64,000 bases of DNA, from the NCBI GenBank assembly GCA_001657395.1, contig LYSY01000003.1:716314-780313 (forward strand), given 5' to 3'. Source of the stretch: Rhodospirillales bacterium BBD 1991-14. GTDB taxonomy: Bacteria; Pseudomonadota; Alphaproteobacteria; Kiloniellales; Kiloniellaceae. Both the position numbers and the translations under genes were made by a program. Shown here in pieces: positions 42,036-50,433 of the stretch (positions are counted from its first letter, which is position 1; each line of letters begins with the position of its first letter). The notes under the pieces were generated by a model. That model saw only the letters and a list, made by a program, of their open reading frames with translations, was not told where the DNA came from and ran no database searches.

Positions 42036-42905
42036 TCAGTCTTTCAGCCAGCCATCCAGAAAGGCCGGAACTCTTTCGAGGGCATCGGCCCTGGCCGCCG
42101 GATCGCTGCCGATGAGGGGGACGACACCACTCTTCAGGCGGTGCCGCGGCAGCGGCTGACGGCGCAGGTTGGGGGCGTCGAAGCCGTGCAGGGCGCCGGG
42201 ATAGAGATGGATTGCGACCGGAGCGCCGCGCTCCGCAGCCGCCGCAATGAAAGCCCTGCAGGGGGCAGCCGGGGTCCAGTTGTCGGCTTCGCCCTGCAGC
42301 ACCAGCAAGGGGACCGCCGTCGTCCAGGTGCCCGGCTCGACGCGCGTGAAGGGCGCCGACTGCCGGGCCTCGTCGCAGACGCCGGGATAGAAGGCGACCG
42401 CCGCGCGGAAGTCATGCCGCGGCGGCGGCACCGGCCGGCCAATGCTCTCGCTGACGATGGAAAGCAGCACGGCGGCGCCGCCCTGGGACCACCCGAGCAG
42501 CCCGATGCGGTCGGGCCGGACGACGGGAGAGGCCTGCAGAAAGGCCAGCGCCGCATAGGCATCCTTCGGGCGGTCGCGGTACATGGTCGAGCGCTCGGGC
42601 CCGCGTGCGCAGGTTTCCCCGAAGCCGCGCGGGCCTGCGGAATCGACCAGCAGAACGGCATAGCCGCGCTCCACCAGCACCCTGGTCCAGGCCGCATAGA
42701 TCGCAGCAATCCCTCCGCCGGGTCCCAGACCGCTGCATCCATGGAGCAGCACCAGCGCCGGAAAGGGCGGCTGTCCGTCCGGTCGATAAAGGTGGCCGGC
42801 CAACTCGGTAACCCCGTCGAGCGAGGGGAAGCGCAGCGGCTCCTCCGCCAAGGCGCGGCCCTGGAAAACAAGAACAGCAATCAAAAGGCCAAGGATACGC
42901 GCCAC
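42036..42905 (-). CDS. Dienelactone hydrolase family protein, exported
   Basis: The 289-residue protein has a signal peptide (MARILGLLIAVLVFQGRALA) and an alpha/beta hydrolase fold with the nucleophile in GLLGWSQGGAAVLLS, oxyanion LLHGCSGLGPGGG and a C-terminal LYPGALHGFD carrying the catalytic His. The substrate is unknown. It converges on the citryl-CoA-lyase-like gene, with six bases between. Confidence 0.85.
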   Translation of the reverse strand: MARILGLLIAVLVFQGRALAEEPLRFPSLDGVTELAGHLYRPDGQPPFPALVLLHGCSGLGPGGGIAAIYAAWTRVLVERGYAVLLVDSAGPRGFGETCARGPERSTMYRDRPKDAYAALAFLQASPVVRPDRIGLLGWSQGGAAVLLSIVSESIGRPVPPPRHDFRAAVAFYPGVCDEARQSAPFTRVEPGTWTTAVPLLVLQGEADNWTPAAPCRAFIAAAAERGAPVAIHLYPGALHGFDAPNLRRQPLPRHRLKSGVVPLIGSDPAARADALERVPAFLDGWLKD

Positions 42906-42986
42906 TGCCCACTCCCCGGTACAGGAGCGGACAGACTACCACCGTGGCTTTGCGGGCAAACAGGAAGGAAGTGTTGGAAAAACAAA

Positions 42987-43015
42987 GGGCTCAGCGGCCA
43001 CTGGCCGGTGAGCCC
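42987..43015 (-). terminator. Rho-independent terminator of the small membrane-protein gene
   Basis: GGGCTCA at 42987-42993 pairs with TGAGCCC at 43009-43015, with an inner GGCC/GGCC pair and three-base loop. On the minus strand the hairpin is followed by TTTGTTTTT, a proper U-rich tract. It is placed 36 bases after the stop of the 34-residue gene, so it should end that transcript. Confidence 0.85.
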
Positions 43016-43051
43016 CGTTGCGATGCTGGCTTTTTTGGAGCCTGTGCCGTC

Positions 43052-43156
43052 TCAGAAGATGGCGATCCCGGCCATCAGCACGACCCAGAAGGCGAGGCCG
43101 GCCAGGAAATGGTCTACCGAGATGCGGGTCGTCGACTCGTTCATCTTTCCCGACAT
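43052..43156 (-). CDS. Small single-span membrane protein (34 residues)
   Basis: The product starts MSGKMNESTTRISVDHFLAG and ends in a hydrophobic span of about 15 residues (LAFWVVLMAGIAIF), so it is a C-tail-anchored microprotein. An ATG four codons later (43144) has a better ribosome site (CGGGAAAG). A canonical terminator on the same strand follows its stop, and 279 bases without any other gene precede it; both support a real independent transcript. I recognise no family. Confidence 0.6.
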   Translation of the reverse strand: MSGKMNESTTRISVDHFLAGLAFWVVLMAGIAIF

Positions 43157-43435
43157 GGTCTTGGTCCCGTGAGTTCCGAAGTCCGTTAAGGGGTATATAG
43201 GGAGGCCGCCCCTGCCTCGGTGTGCCATTTCCCACAAGAAATCGAACACTACCCCGGAATTTTCCCGCCCTGCGCGGGTCACAGCGCCTGAGGCAACGGA
43301 GACAGGGGTACAAAATCCCAGGGAATCCGCCCTATCGCGAAGCGTTCAAGCGACTGTGTTGAGCTGTGAATCGACCTCTGCGGCGAATGATCACATCTCT
43401 GAGAGCGTGACTTTGACCACAGGGAAGGGCCCGCC

Positions 43436-44824
43436 ATGCCGCCGCACCGCCGATCGCTGCTCCCTCGTCTCGCTCTGGGCCTCGCCCTCGGGGCCGCACT
43501 CGCCCTGACCGCAGCCGCCGCACCGCAGGCCATGGCGGAGCCCGATGAAGAGATGCTGGGCCACAGCCTGGGCCTCTTCGCCGGCAATCCCGAGGCACGG
43601 CGTGCCGCGGTGGAGGCGATCCGCACCAGCGGGCGCAAGGACATGATTCCCGCCCTGATTCAGGCGCGGCGGTTTCTCACCACCGTACCGGGGATCGAGG
43701 AAGCGCTGATTGAGTTGACCGGCCACGAGGGCGCGGATTCCTGGCACGAGTGGATGCTCTGGCAGGAAGCCAACCCCCAGATCGTGCCTTTCGAGGGCTT
43801 TGAGATCTTCAAGGCGGCGCTCTTCATGCGCATCGACCCCAACTTCGCCTTCTTCCTGCAGCCGGACGTGGCCCACGAGATCCGCCTGGAGGAGATCGTC
43901 TGGGGCGGCGTGGTGAAGGACGGCATTCCGGCGCTCACCAACCCGGCGCTGATCACTGCTGCGGAAGCGGACTACCTGGGCGCTGAGGAGTTGGTCTTCG
44001 GCGTCAAGATCAACGGCGATGCCCGCGCCTACCCCCTGCGCATCATGGACTGGCACGAGATGTTCAACGATGTGGTCGGCGGGGTGCCGGTCAGCCTCGC
44101 CTACTGCACGCTCTGCGGCTCCGGCATCCTCTTCGAGACCACGGTGGAGGGACGCGATGCGCCCTTCGTCTTCGGCTCCTCCGGCTTTCTCTACCGCTCC
44201 AACAAGCTGATGTACGACCAGGAGACCCACTCCCTCTGGAACCAGTTCACCGGCCGGCCCGTGGTGGGCACGCTGACCGGCTCCGGCATCGAACTGAAGA
44301 CCCGCCCGGTCGCCATCACCTCCTGGCAGGCCTGGCGGGCGGCCAATCCGGAAACCAGGGTGCTGTCTCTGGAGACCGGCCATACGCGCGATTACAGCCC
44401 CGGCGCGCCCTACGGCGCCTACTTCTCCAGCCCGGACCTGATGTTCCCGGCCCTGGTCCGGCAGGACGACCTGCAGGCCAAAGACTACGTCTTCGCCCTG
44501 CGCTCCAGCGGCACCGAGAAGGCCTGGCCGCTGACCCGCTTTGCCGGCGGCCAGGTGGTCAACGATCAGGCCGGCGTCCTCGACATCGTGCTGATCGGCG
44601 ACGAGGCGACGCGCACCGTGCGCGCCTACCGCCGCGACGGCCAGACCTTCTCCCGCGGCGAGAGTCTGACGGAGTTGCGGTCGGAGGCCGGGGCCTGGCA
44701 GGTCACCGAAGAGGCCCTGGTCGGCCCCGGCGGGGAGCGTCTCGCCCGCCTGCCCGGCCACGTCGCCTACTGGTTCGCCTGGGCCGGCTACCTGGGCGAG
44801 GAGGGCGAGGTGGCAGCGCCGTAA
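43436..44824 (+). CDS. DUF3179 domain-containing exported protein
   Basis: The 462-residue protein has a signal peptide (SLLPRLALGLALGAALALTA, cleavage near AMA-EP) and a DUF3179 domain: DGIPALTNPALI, VFGVKINGDARAYPLRIMDW, HEMFNDVVGGVPVSLAYCTL-CGSG and GSSGFLYRSNKLMYDQETHS. The paired Cys in YCTLCGSG and the conserved His/Asp hint at metal or redox function, but the family is uncharacterised. The gene stands alone. Confidence 0.85.
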   Translation: MPPHRRSLLPRLALGLALGAALALTAAAAPQAMAEPDEEMLGHSLGLFAGNPEARRAAVEAIRTSGRKDMIPALIQARRFLTTVPGIEEALIELTGHEGADSWHEWMLWQEANPQIVPFEGFEIFKAALFMRIDPNFAFFLQPDVAHEIRLEEIVWGGVVKDGIPALTNPALITAAEADYLGAEELVFGVKINGDARAYPLRIMDWHEMFNDVVGGVPVSLAYCTLCGSGILFETTVEGRDAPFVFGSSGFLYRSNKLMYDQETHSLWNQFTGRPVVGTLTGSGIELKTRPVAITSWQAWRAANPETRVLSLETGHTRDYSPGAPYGAYFSSPDLMFPALVRQDDLQAKDYVFALRSSGTEKAWPLTRFAGGQVVNDQAGVLDIVLIGDEATRTVRAYRRDGQTFSRGESLTELRSEAGAWQVTEEALVGPGGERLARLPGHVAYWFAWAGYLGEEGEVAAP

Positions 44825-44842
44825 AGGTCGCCCGGCGCCGCC

Positions 44843-45343
44843 CTAAACGCCCTTGTCGGCTTCCTCGAAGCCCGTCAGGAAGGTCTTCAGCAAAGCGTTG
44901 AGCCGGCGCCGCTCGTCCTCTGACAGGCCCGCCACCAGTTCCGCCTGGGTACGCACATGCGCGGCCACGGCGGCATCGATGAGGTCAAACCCCTTGTCGG
45001 TCAGCGCAATGAGGAAGCTGCGCCCATCGTCGGGATTACGGATCCGCTCCACCAGGCCAGCCTTCTCCAACTGATCGATGCGGTTCGTCATGGTGCCGGA
45101 GGTCACCATGGTCGAGGCCATCAGCGCCCCCGGGGACAGGCGGAAGGGCGGCCCTGACCGGCGCAGGGTCGCCAGGACATCGAAGCTGGCGTCGTTCAGG
45201 CCGTAGTCCGCCCAGGTCTTCTCCATCCCGCGGTTCAGGAACAGCGCCAGCCGCTTTGTCCGTCCGATCAGCCCCATGGGGCCGACATCGAGGTCTGGGC
45301 GTTCGCGCCGCCACTGGGCAAGAATCCTGTCGACATGGTCCAT
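44843..45343 (-). CDS. MarR-family transcriptional regulator
   Basis: The 166-residue regulator has the MarR winged helix (FDVLATLRRSGPPFRLSPGA, LMASTMVTSGTMTNRIDQLE) and a wing with RNPDDGRSFLIALTDKG. GAGGAA is well placed for the ATG at 45343. It is divergent from an EamA exporter gene with two palindromic sites between, the standard layout of a MarR repressor and its efflux target. Confidence 0.92.
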   Translation of the reverse strand: MDHVDRILAQWRRERPDLDVGPMGLIGRTKRLALFLNRGMEKTWADYGLNDASFDVLATLRRSGPPFRLSPGALMASTMVTSGTMTNRIDQLEKAGLVERIRNPDDGRSFLIALTDKGFDLIDAAVAAHVRTQAELVAGLSEDERRRLNALLKTFLTGFEEADKGV

Positions 45344-45367
45344 GCTCGAATTCCTCGCGCAGAAATA

Positions 45368-45381
45368 TCTTGACGTCAAGA
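45368..45381. promoter_or_regulatory. MarR-type operator 1
   Basis: TCTTGACGTCAAGA is a perfect 14-bp palindrome 25 bases upstream of the marR-type start codon. It shares the form TCTTGA-TCAAGA with operator 2. Confidence 0.75.
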
Positions 45382-45391
45382 CAAACCGCAC

Positions 45392-45411
45392 TTATCTCGA
45401 TATCAAGATAA
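45392..45411. promoter_or_regulatory. MarR-type operator 2
   Basis: TTATCTCGATATCAAGATAA is palindromic except for one pair and matches the ATCTTGATATCAAGAT form common among MarR sites. It lies 18 bases before the EamA start codon, so binding should block that gene's promoter or ribosome entry. Confidence 0.75.
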
Positions 45412-45428
45412 ATCGCCGGGAGGCAGCC

Positions 45429-46313
45429 ATGCCCCGCATTTCAGACCTGCTCCTCACAGCCCTGGCCCCGGCGATCTGGGGCAGCACCTATGTCGTCACC
45501 ACCGAGTTCCTGCCGGACGGCTATCCCGTCACGGTCGCCCTGCTGCGTGCGCTGCCCGCGGGCCTGCTGCTCCTGCTGATTGCCCGCCGGCTGCCGGAGT
45601 ACGGCTGGTGGGGCAGGGTCTTTCTGCTGGGGGCCTTCAACTTTGCGATCTTCTGGGCGCTGCTCTTTGTCGCCGCCTACCGGCTGCCGGGGGGCGTCGC
45701 GGCGACGGTCGGCGCGGTCCAGCCCCTGATCGTGATATTCCTGGCCCGCATTGCCCTGGGGTCGCCCATCCTCGCGCTGTCCATCGTTGCCGCCCTGGCA
45801 GGCATGGCCGGTGTCGCGCTGCTGATCCTGACGCCCGAAGCCGCGCTGGACCCGCTGGGCATCGCCGCCGGACTCGGCGGGGCCGCCTCCATGGCCGCCG
45901 GCACGGTGCTGAGCCGCAAGTGGCAGCCGCCTGTCTCGCTGCTGACCTTCACCGCCTGGCAGCTCACCGCCGGCGGACTCCTTCTGCTGCCGTTGGCGCT
46001 GTGGCTCGAACCGCCGCTGCCGGCTCTGAGCACCGAGAACATCCTGGGACTGGTCTACCTCGGCCTCATCGGGGCGGCCTTCACCTATGTCCTGTGGTTC
46101 CGCGGTATCAGCCGCATCGAACCCTCGGCCGTCTCTGCCCTCGGCTTCCTCAGCCCGCTGACCGCGGTCGTCCTGGGCTGGCTTGTGCTCGACCAGTCGC
46201 TGACGGACCTGCAGATGATCGGGGTGATCGCGGTTCTGGGCAGTGTCTGGCTCAGCCAGTTCGCCGGCCTCCGCCCGCGACACCTGGCGCCGGCCGCCGC
46301 GGAGCGGCCCTAG
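45429..46313 (+). CDS. EamA/DMT-family exporter
   Basis: The 294-residue inner-membrane protein has ten hydrophobic segments in two five-span halves, each an EamA repeat (ALAPAIWGSTYVVTTEFLPD at the start; YLGLIGAAFTYVLWFRGISR and PLTAVVLGWLVLDQSLT in the second). It probably exports a small metabolite or drug under control of the divergent MarR repressor. GGGAGG lies six bases before the ATG. Confidence 0.9.
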   Translation: MPRISDLLLTALAPAIWGSTYVVTTEFLPDGYPVTVALLRALPAGLLLLLIARRLPEYGWWGRVFLLGAFNFAIFWALLFVAAYRLPGGVAATVGAVQPLIVIFLARIALGSPILALSIVAALAGMAGVALLILTPEAALDPLGIAAGLGGAASMAAGTVLSRKWQPPVSLLTFTAWQLTAGGLLLLPLALWLEPPLPALSTENILGLVYLGLIGAAFTYVLWFRGISRIEPSAVSALGFLSPLTAVVLGWLVLDQSLTDLQMIGVIAVLGSVWLSQFAGLRPRHLAPAAAERP

Positions 46314-46333
46314 GCCGCAGGGAACACGGAACA

Positions 46334-46350
46334 GCCGCAGCGCCTGCGGC
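46334..46350. terminator. Short hairpin between convergent EamA and amidase genes
   Basis: GCCGCAG (46334-46340) and CTGCGGC (46344-46350) are perfect complements with a three-base loop, between the 3' ends of two convergent genes. No T-run follows. Confidence 0.45.
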
Positions 46351-46363
46351 AGACAGGACGCCG

Positions 46364-46888
46364 TCAGGTCCTTCCGATGTCCTTGAAGAACTCCGACCTG
46401 GGAAACAGTTTCCCCGGGCAGAGCGTCGCCTCGCCCGGGGTTTCCCCGTGCAGCGTCACCCGCTCCGCCGCGATGTCGAAGCGGCGCATCAGGTCGCGGC
46501 AGAGTGTGATGGTCGCATCATACTGATCGGCGGAGGGCGCGGTGTTCTGGAAGTTGCCGATCAGGCAGATGCCGATGCTGCGGAAGTTGCGGTCGGGGTT
46601 GCGGGCCGAGACATGGGCGCCCCAGAGCCGCAGCGACCAGCGCTCGCTGGGCACCACCGCGCCCGCCTCGATGCCCTTCCCGTTGCCGACCAGAAAGTGA
46701 TAAGGCACCTCGTTCACGGGATCGCCGGCCTGGCGCTGACGGTGAACGCGGCGCAGCAGCGCCAGATCGCCGGAGGCTCCGGCGCTGTGGTGGATGGTCA
46801 GATAGTCCCAGCGGTTGAACCAGTAGAGCGGGAGCCCGGCCAGAGCCAGACTGCCGAGCGATCCCTGCAGCAAATGCCGGCGTTTCAT
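46364..46888 (-). CDS. N-acetylmuramoyl-L-alanine amidase (Amidase_2/PGRP type), exported
   Basis: The 174-residue protein has a leader with twin Arg (MKRRHLLQGSLGSLALAGLP) and an amidase_2 domain with the zinc ligand in TIHHSAGASG, and LHGETPGEATLCPGK carrying a second His and the Cys. It cleaves the lactyl-amide bond of peptidoglycan outside the cytoplasm. An in-frame ATG 13 codons upstream is less likely, since GGGAGCAAGG precedes the chosen one. Confidence 0.85.
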   Translation of the reverse strand: MKRRHLLQGSLGSLALAGLPLYWFNRWDYLTIHHSAGASGDLALLRRVHRQRQAGDPVNEVPYHFLVGNGKGIEAGAVVPSERWSLRLWGAHVSARNPDRNFRSIGICLIGNFQNTAPSADQYDATITLCRDLMRRFDIAAERVTLHGETPGEATLCPGKLFPRSEFFKDIGRT

Positions 46889-47013
46889 CGCCTTGCTCCC
46901 CAAAATGCCGGTACGGCGGCGGCGCAAGCCTCGATCTACACGCAGGATAGGCCGGCAATGTGGCGGAGACGGGGCAGCATTCGGGCTAATCCTGCCCTTT
47001 CGGTCTGCTGTGC

Positions 47014-47403
47014 TTAGTGCCCGGCACAGGCGGCGCAGCGGCCGTGCAGTTCCACGGTCATGTGGCGGGTCTCGAAACCGGCCTCACCGGCGACGGACTT
47101 CAGCCCCTGCTCGCTGGCCGGAAAGGCGAACTCCGTCACCTCCCCGCAGTCGTCGCAGATGGCAAAGCCGGCTGCCGCCTGGTGGTCGTGGGCGCAGCAG
47201 GCGACGTAGGCGTTGAGGCTTTCGATGCGGTGGGTTAGCCCCTTTTGCCCGAGAGCCTCCAGCGCGCGGTAGACCTGCACCGGCGCGCGCAGCCCCGCGT
47301 CCCGCAACTGGTCGAGCAGCTCATAGGCCGAAAGAGCCGCTGAACTGGCGGCGAGTCGGTCGAGCACCAGTTGCTGATTGCGGGTCAGCTTGGGTTTGGT
47401 CAT
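47014..47403 (-). CDS. zur: Fur-family zinc uptake regulator
   Basis: The 129-residue protein has a winged helix (TRNQQLVLDRLAASSAALSA, YRALEALGQKGLTHRIE) and the structural zinc Cys pairs CDDC and CAAC, with the regulatory HDHQAAAGF region. The position in znuCB-zur makes it Zur rather than Fur. ATGA overlap with znuB couples the two. It should repress this operon and znuA when zinc is plentiful. Confidence 0.92.
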   Translation of the reverse strand: MTKPKLTRNQQLVLDRLAASSAALSAYELLDQLRDAGLRAPVQVYRALEALGQKGLTHRIESLNAYVACCAHDHQAAAGFAICDDCGEVTEFAFPASEQGLKSVAGEAGFETRHMTVELHGRCAACAGH

Positions 47404-48227
47404 GACGTCTTCTCCAGGGCGCCTGCGGGGCGCGATCCGCGCCGCACCGCATGAGACAGCAGCGACAGCACGAAGAGCAGCAGTGCCGCGACCACCACCG
47501 AGGGGCCGGAGGGCGTGTCGAACTGCAGCGATCCGAAAAGGCCCAGCACGACAGCAAGCATGCCGAGCAGCGAAGCGATGAGCGCCATGGCCTCCGGGCC
47601 CGGTGCGAAGCGCCGCGCGGTCGCCGCCGGGATGATCAGCAAAGAGGTGATCAGCAGGATGCCGACGATCTTCATGGCGATGGCAATGACCGCGGCCATG
47701 AGCAGCATGAAGATGATGCGCGCACGTTCCGGGTTGAGGGACTCGGCCGCTGCCAACTCCTCGCTGACGGTACCCGCCAGCAGCGGCCGCCATATAGCCG
47801 TCAGGAGAGCCAGCACGGCGAGTCCGCCGCCGTAGATCAGGGCGATGTCGGTCTGCGTCACCGCCAGCAGGTCGCCGAAGAGATAGGCCAAAAGGTCAAT
47901 GCGCAGCCAGGCCATGAAGGAGACCAGCACCAGCCCGAGCGCCAGGGTGGAGTGGGCCAGGATGCCCAGCAGGGCATCGGTCGGCAGCACTGCCTGGCGC
48001 TGCAGCAGCACCAGTGCCATGGCCCCACCGGCGGCGATGGCGAAGACGCCGAGGGTGATGTTGACCTCCAGCAGCAGGGCCAGGGCGACGCCCAGCAGCG
48101 CGGAGTGGGCCATGGTATCGCCGAAATAGGACATGCGCCGCCAGACAATGAAGCAGCCCAGCGGCCCGGCCACCAGGGCCACGCCGATGCCGCCGATCAG
48201 CGCCCGCAGGAAAAAGTCATCCAGCAT
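47400..48227 (-). CDS. znuB: Zinc ABC transporter permease ZnuB
   Basis: The 275-residue membrane protein has about eight spans and the ABC-3 family features (MSYFGDTMAHSALLGVALAL, LFGDLLAVTQTDIALI, IVGILLITSLLIIPAATARR). It forms the zinc channel. The start at 48227 overlaps znuC by 11 bases; an upstream in-frame ATG would run deep into znuC. Confidence 0.93.
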   Translation of the reverse strand: MLDDFFLRALIGGIGVALVAGPLGCFIVWRRMSYFGDTMAHSALLGVALALLLEVNITLGVFAIAAGGAMALVLLQRQAVLPTDALLGILAHSTLALGLVLVSFMAWLRIDLLAYLFGDLLAVTQTDIALIYGGGLAVLALLTAIWRPLLAGTVSEELAAAESLNPERARIIFMLLMAAVIAIAMKIVGILLITSLLIIPAATARRFAPGPEAMALIASLLGMLAVVLGLFGSLQFDTPSGPSVVVAALLLFVLSLLSHAVRRGSRPAGALEKTS

Positions 48228-49131
48228 CGCGCGTGTCCCGCTTTGCCGCCGGCCCATCGTCAGGGGATGGCGCCTCATGATGATTGTAGCCGTGTTCGTG
48301 AGGGTGGTCGTGACCCACCACCCGCCCATCGGGCAGATGCACGTGATCGTGGTCGTGGCGGTAAATAGCCAGGGCCGCCGCCGCGCGGGAACCGAAGAGG
48401 GCGCGGTACTCCGGGCTGGCGGTCACCGTCTGCGGGGTGCCGGAACAGCAGACGTGACCGTTCAGGCAGATCACCGTGTCGGTCTGCCCCATGACGATGT
48501 GCAGATCGTGGGAGATCATCAGGATGGCGCAGCCCAAGCGGTCACGGATCTCGCTGATCAGTTCGTAGAGCGCAATCTCGCCACCGAAATCGACGCCCTG
48601 CACCGGCTCGTCCAGCACCAGAAGCTGAGGCCGGCGGATCAGCGCGCGCGCCAGCAGCGCACGCTGAAACTCGCCGCCGGAAAGCTGCTGCACCGGCTGC
48701 TCGGCCAGATGGGCGATCCCCACTTCGCCAAGCGCAGTGTCGATCTCCGCGCGCCCGTGCCGTCCGGTCAGGGTCATCAGGCGGCGCACGGTCAGCGGCA
48801 TGCTGTAGTCGATGGAGAGCTTCTGGGGCACATAGCCGATCCGCAGGTCGGCGCGGCGGGTCAGGTTTCCCTCCGTCGTTTCGAGGATGCCCAGCAGCGC
48901 CTTCACCGTGGTGCTCTTGCCGCTGCCGTTGGGCCCGATCAGGGTGACGATCTCCCCCGGGCTGATGGCCAAGTCGACGCCGCGCACCAGCCATCGGTCG
49001 CGGCCACGCACGCCCAGACCCTGCGCTTCGATCAAGGGTGCCTCGATCAACGGCGGCTCCTCTGCCCGAACCTCAGGCTGCTGCGTATCGCTGTCGGCGC
49101 TATCCGCCGGCATCGGCGTCACGTTTACCAT
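48217..49131 (-). CDS. znuC: Zinc ABC transporter ATPase ZnuC with His-rich tail
   Basis: The 304-residue ATPase has Walker A GPNGSGKST at 66-74, signature QLSGGEFQRALLARAL and Walker B LLVLDEPVQGVD. Beyond the ABC domain is a His-rich tail (YRHDHDHVHLPDG, GHDHPHEHGYNHHE) that may hold zinc in the cytoplasm. The N-terminal about 35 residues are acidic and not part of the domain; a later start is possible. Confidence 0.93.
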   Translation of the reverse strand: MVNVTPMPADSADSDTQQPEVRAEEPPLIEAPLIEAQGLGVRGRDRWLVRGVDLAISPGEIVTLIGPNGSGKSTTVKALLGILETTEGNLTRRADLRIGYVPQKLSIDYSMPLTVRRLMTLTGRHGRAEIDTALGEVGIAHLAEQPVQQLSGGEFQRALLARALIRRPQLLVLDEPVQGVDFGGEIALYELISEIRDRLGCAILMISHDLHIVMGQTDTVICLNGHVCCSGTPQTVTASPEYRALFGSRAAAALAIYRHDHDHVHLPDGRVVGHDHPHEHGYNHHEAPSPDDGPAAKRDTRDAG

Positions 49132-49171
49132 CAGCTTTCCAGAGTTTCCCGTTGCAGGCTAAATTCCAAGC

Positions 49172-49184
49172 GTTATATTGTTAC
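49172..49184. promoter_or_regulatory. Candidate Zur box between znuC and znuA
   Basis: GTTATATTGTTAC resembles the Zur consensus GTTATANTATAAC with two differences. It is 41 bases before znuC and 67 before znuA, so a single site could govern both divergent genes. Confidence 0.5.
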
Positions 49185-49250
49185 AATTCTGGCGCCCCTG
49201 CCGCAAGACACTCGCCAGCCGACGCCCCCTGAATGAGGACCCTTCCAACC

Positions 49251-50426
49251 ATGCGCATTCCGGCCTCTTCCGCTGCCTTCGCCGCCCTGCTTTCCGCCGC
49301 CCTTCCGGCCGCTGCAGCCGAGGCGCCCGTGGTGGTCACAAGCATCGCCCCGATTCACTCCCTGGTCGCCGGAATCATGCAGGGCGTCGGGGAGCCGCAC
49401 CTGATTGTCAAAGGCGGCGGCTCGCCCCACAGCTACAGCCTCCGGCCCTCCGATGCCGCAGCACTGGAGAAAGCGGCGGTCGTGTTCTGGGTGGGCGACG
49501 AGTTGGAAGTCTTCCTGGAAGGCCCCATGAAATCCCTGGCCGGAGACACCAAGGTGCTGTCCCTCGCCGAAGCGCCCAACATCGACCTGCTGCCGTTCCG
49601 CGAAGGCGGCCCCTGGGCGGAGCATGACGACCATGGAGACCACGATGCACATGGTCATGAGGACCATGCGCACGAAGAACATGCGCACAGTGGGCACGGC
49701 CACGATGATCACGGCCACGATGATCACGGCCACGAGGAGCATGGCCACGAGGAGCATGCTGAAGCGAAACACGCGCATGAAGACCATGCACATGGCGAGC
49801 ACGCCCACGAAGAGCATGGCCACGAGGCACACGCGGATCACGCCCATGGGCATGCTCATGAACACGCCCATGAAGCAACGGGCCATGAAGGCCACGCCCA
49901 CGGCGAAAACGACATGCACATCTGGCTGGATCCGCATAATGCCCGGGCCATGGCGACCGCCATTGCCGAGGCCATGATCGAGGCCGACCCGGACAACGGT
50001 GGCGTCTACCGCGCCAACCGCGAGATCCTGCTGCGCAGACTGGACCAGCTCGACAAGGAAATGACGTCCGAGCTGGCAAGCGTTAAAGACAAGCCGTTCA
50101 TCGTCTTTCACGATGCCTATCAGTACATGGAACGGCACTTCGGCCTGAATGCGGTCGGCTCCATCACCGTCAGTCCGGAACGTCAGCCGGGCGCCCAGCG
50201 CCTGGCAGAGATGCGCGAGAAGATCGCCGAGCTGGGCGCGGTCTGCATCTTTGCCGAGCCGCAGTTCGAACCGCGGCTGGTCGGCGTGGTGGCCGAGGGC
50301 ACGCAGGCGAAGACCGGAACCCTGGACCCCCTGGGCGCTGATCTGGAATACGGCCCGGAGATGTACTTCTCCCTGATGCGCGGCAACGCCGAGGCTCTGC
50401 GCAACTGCCTCAGCGCAAGCAGCTAA
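49251..50426 (+). CDS. znuA: Zinc ABC transporter periplasmic binding protein ZnuA, very long His-rich loop
   Basis: The 391-residue protein has a signal peptide (ASSAAFAALLSAALPAAAA) and the ZnuA fold, with zinc ligands in SIAPIHSLV, GGSPHSYSL and VFHDAYQYMERHFGL. Between them, residues about 125-223 are an acidic His-rich loop in which about a third of residues are His; E. coli has only about 25 residues there. The loop DNA contains repeated GATGATCACGGCCAC units. An ATG six codons upstream (49233) lacks a ribosome site. Confidence 0.95.
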   Translation: MRIPASSAAFAALLSAALPAAAAEAPVVVTSIAPIHSLVAGIMQGVGEPHLIVKGGGSPHSYSLRPSDAAALEKAAVVFWVGDELEVFLEGPMKSLAGDTKVLSLAEAPNIDLLPFREGGPWAEHDDHGDHDAHGHEDHAHEEHAHSGHGHDDHGHDDHGHEEHGHEEHAEAKHAHEDHAHGEHAHEEHGHEAHADHAHGHAHEHAHEATGHEGHAHGENDMHIWLDPHNARAMATAIAEAMIEADPDNGGVYRANREILLRRLDQLDKEMTSELASVKDKPFIVFHDAYQYMERHFGLNAVGSITVSPERQPGAQRLAEMREKIAELGAVCIFAEPQFEPRLVGVVAEGTQAKTGTLDPLGADLEYGPEMYFSLMRGNAEALRNCLSASS

Positions 50427-50433
50427 CCGCGGC

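Noticed and set aside
49660..49900. Possible CRISPR-like direct repeats in znuA
   Set aside because: Units are contiguous coding repeats without spacers, in frame, giving the His-rich loop.
49624..49977. Met/Thr-rich frame of 117 codons within znuA
   Set aside because: It is the +1 reading of the repeated His-loop codons (CATGA-type units) and has no support of its own.
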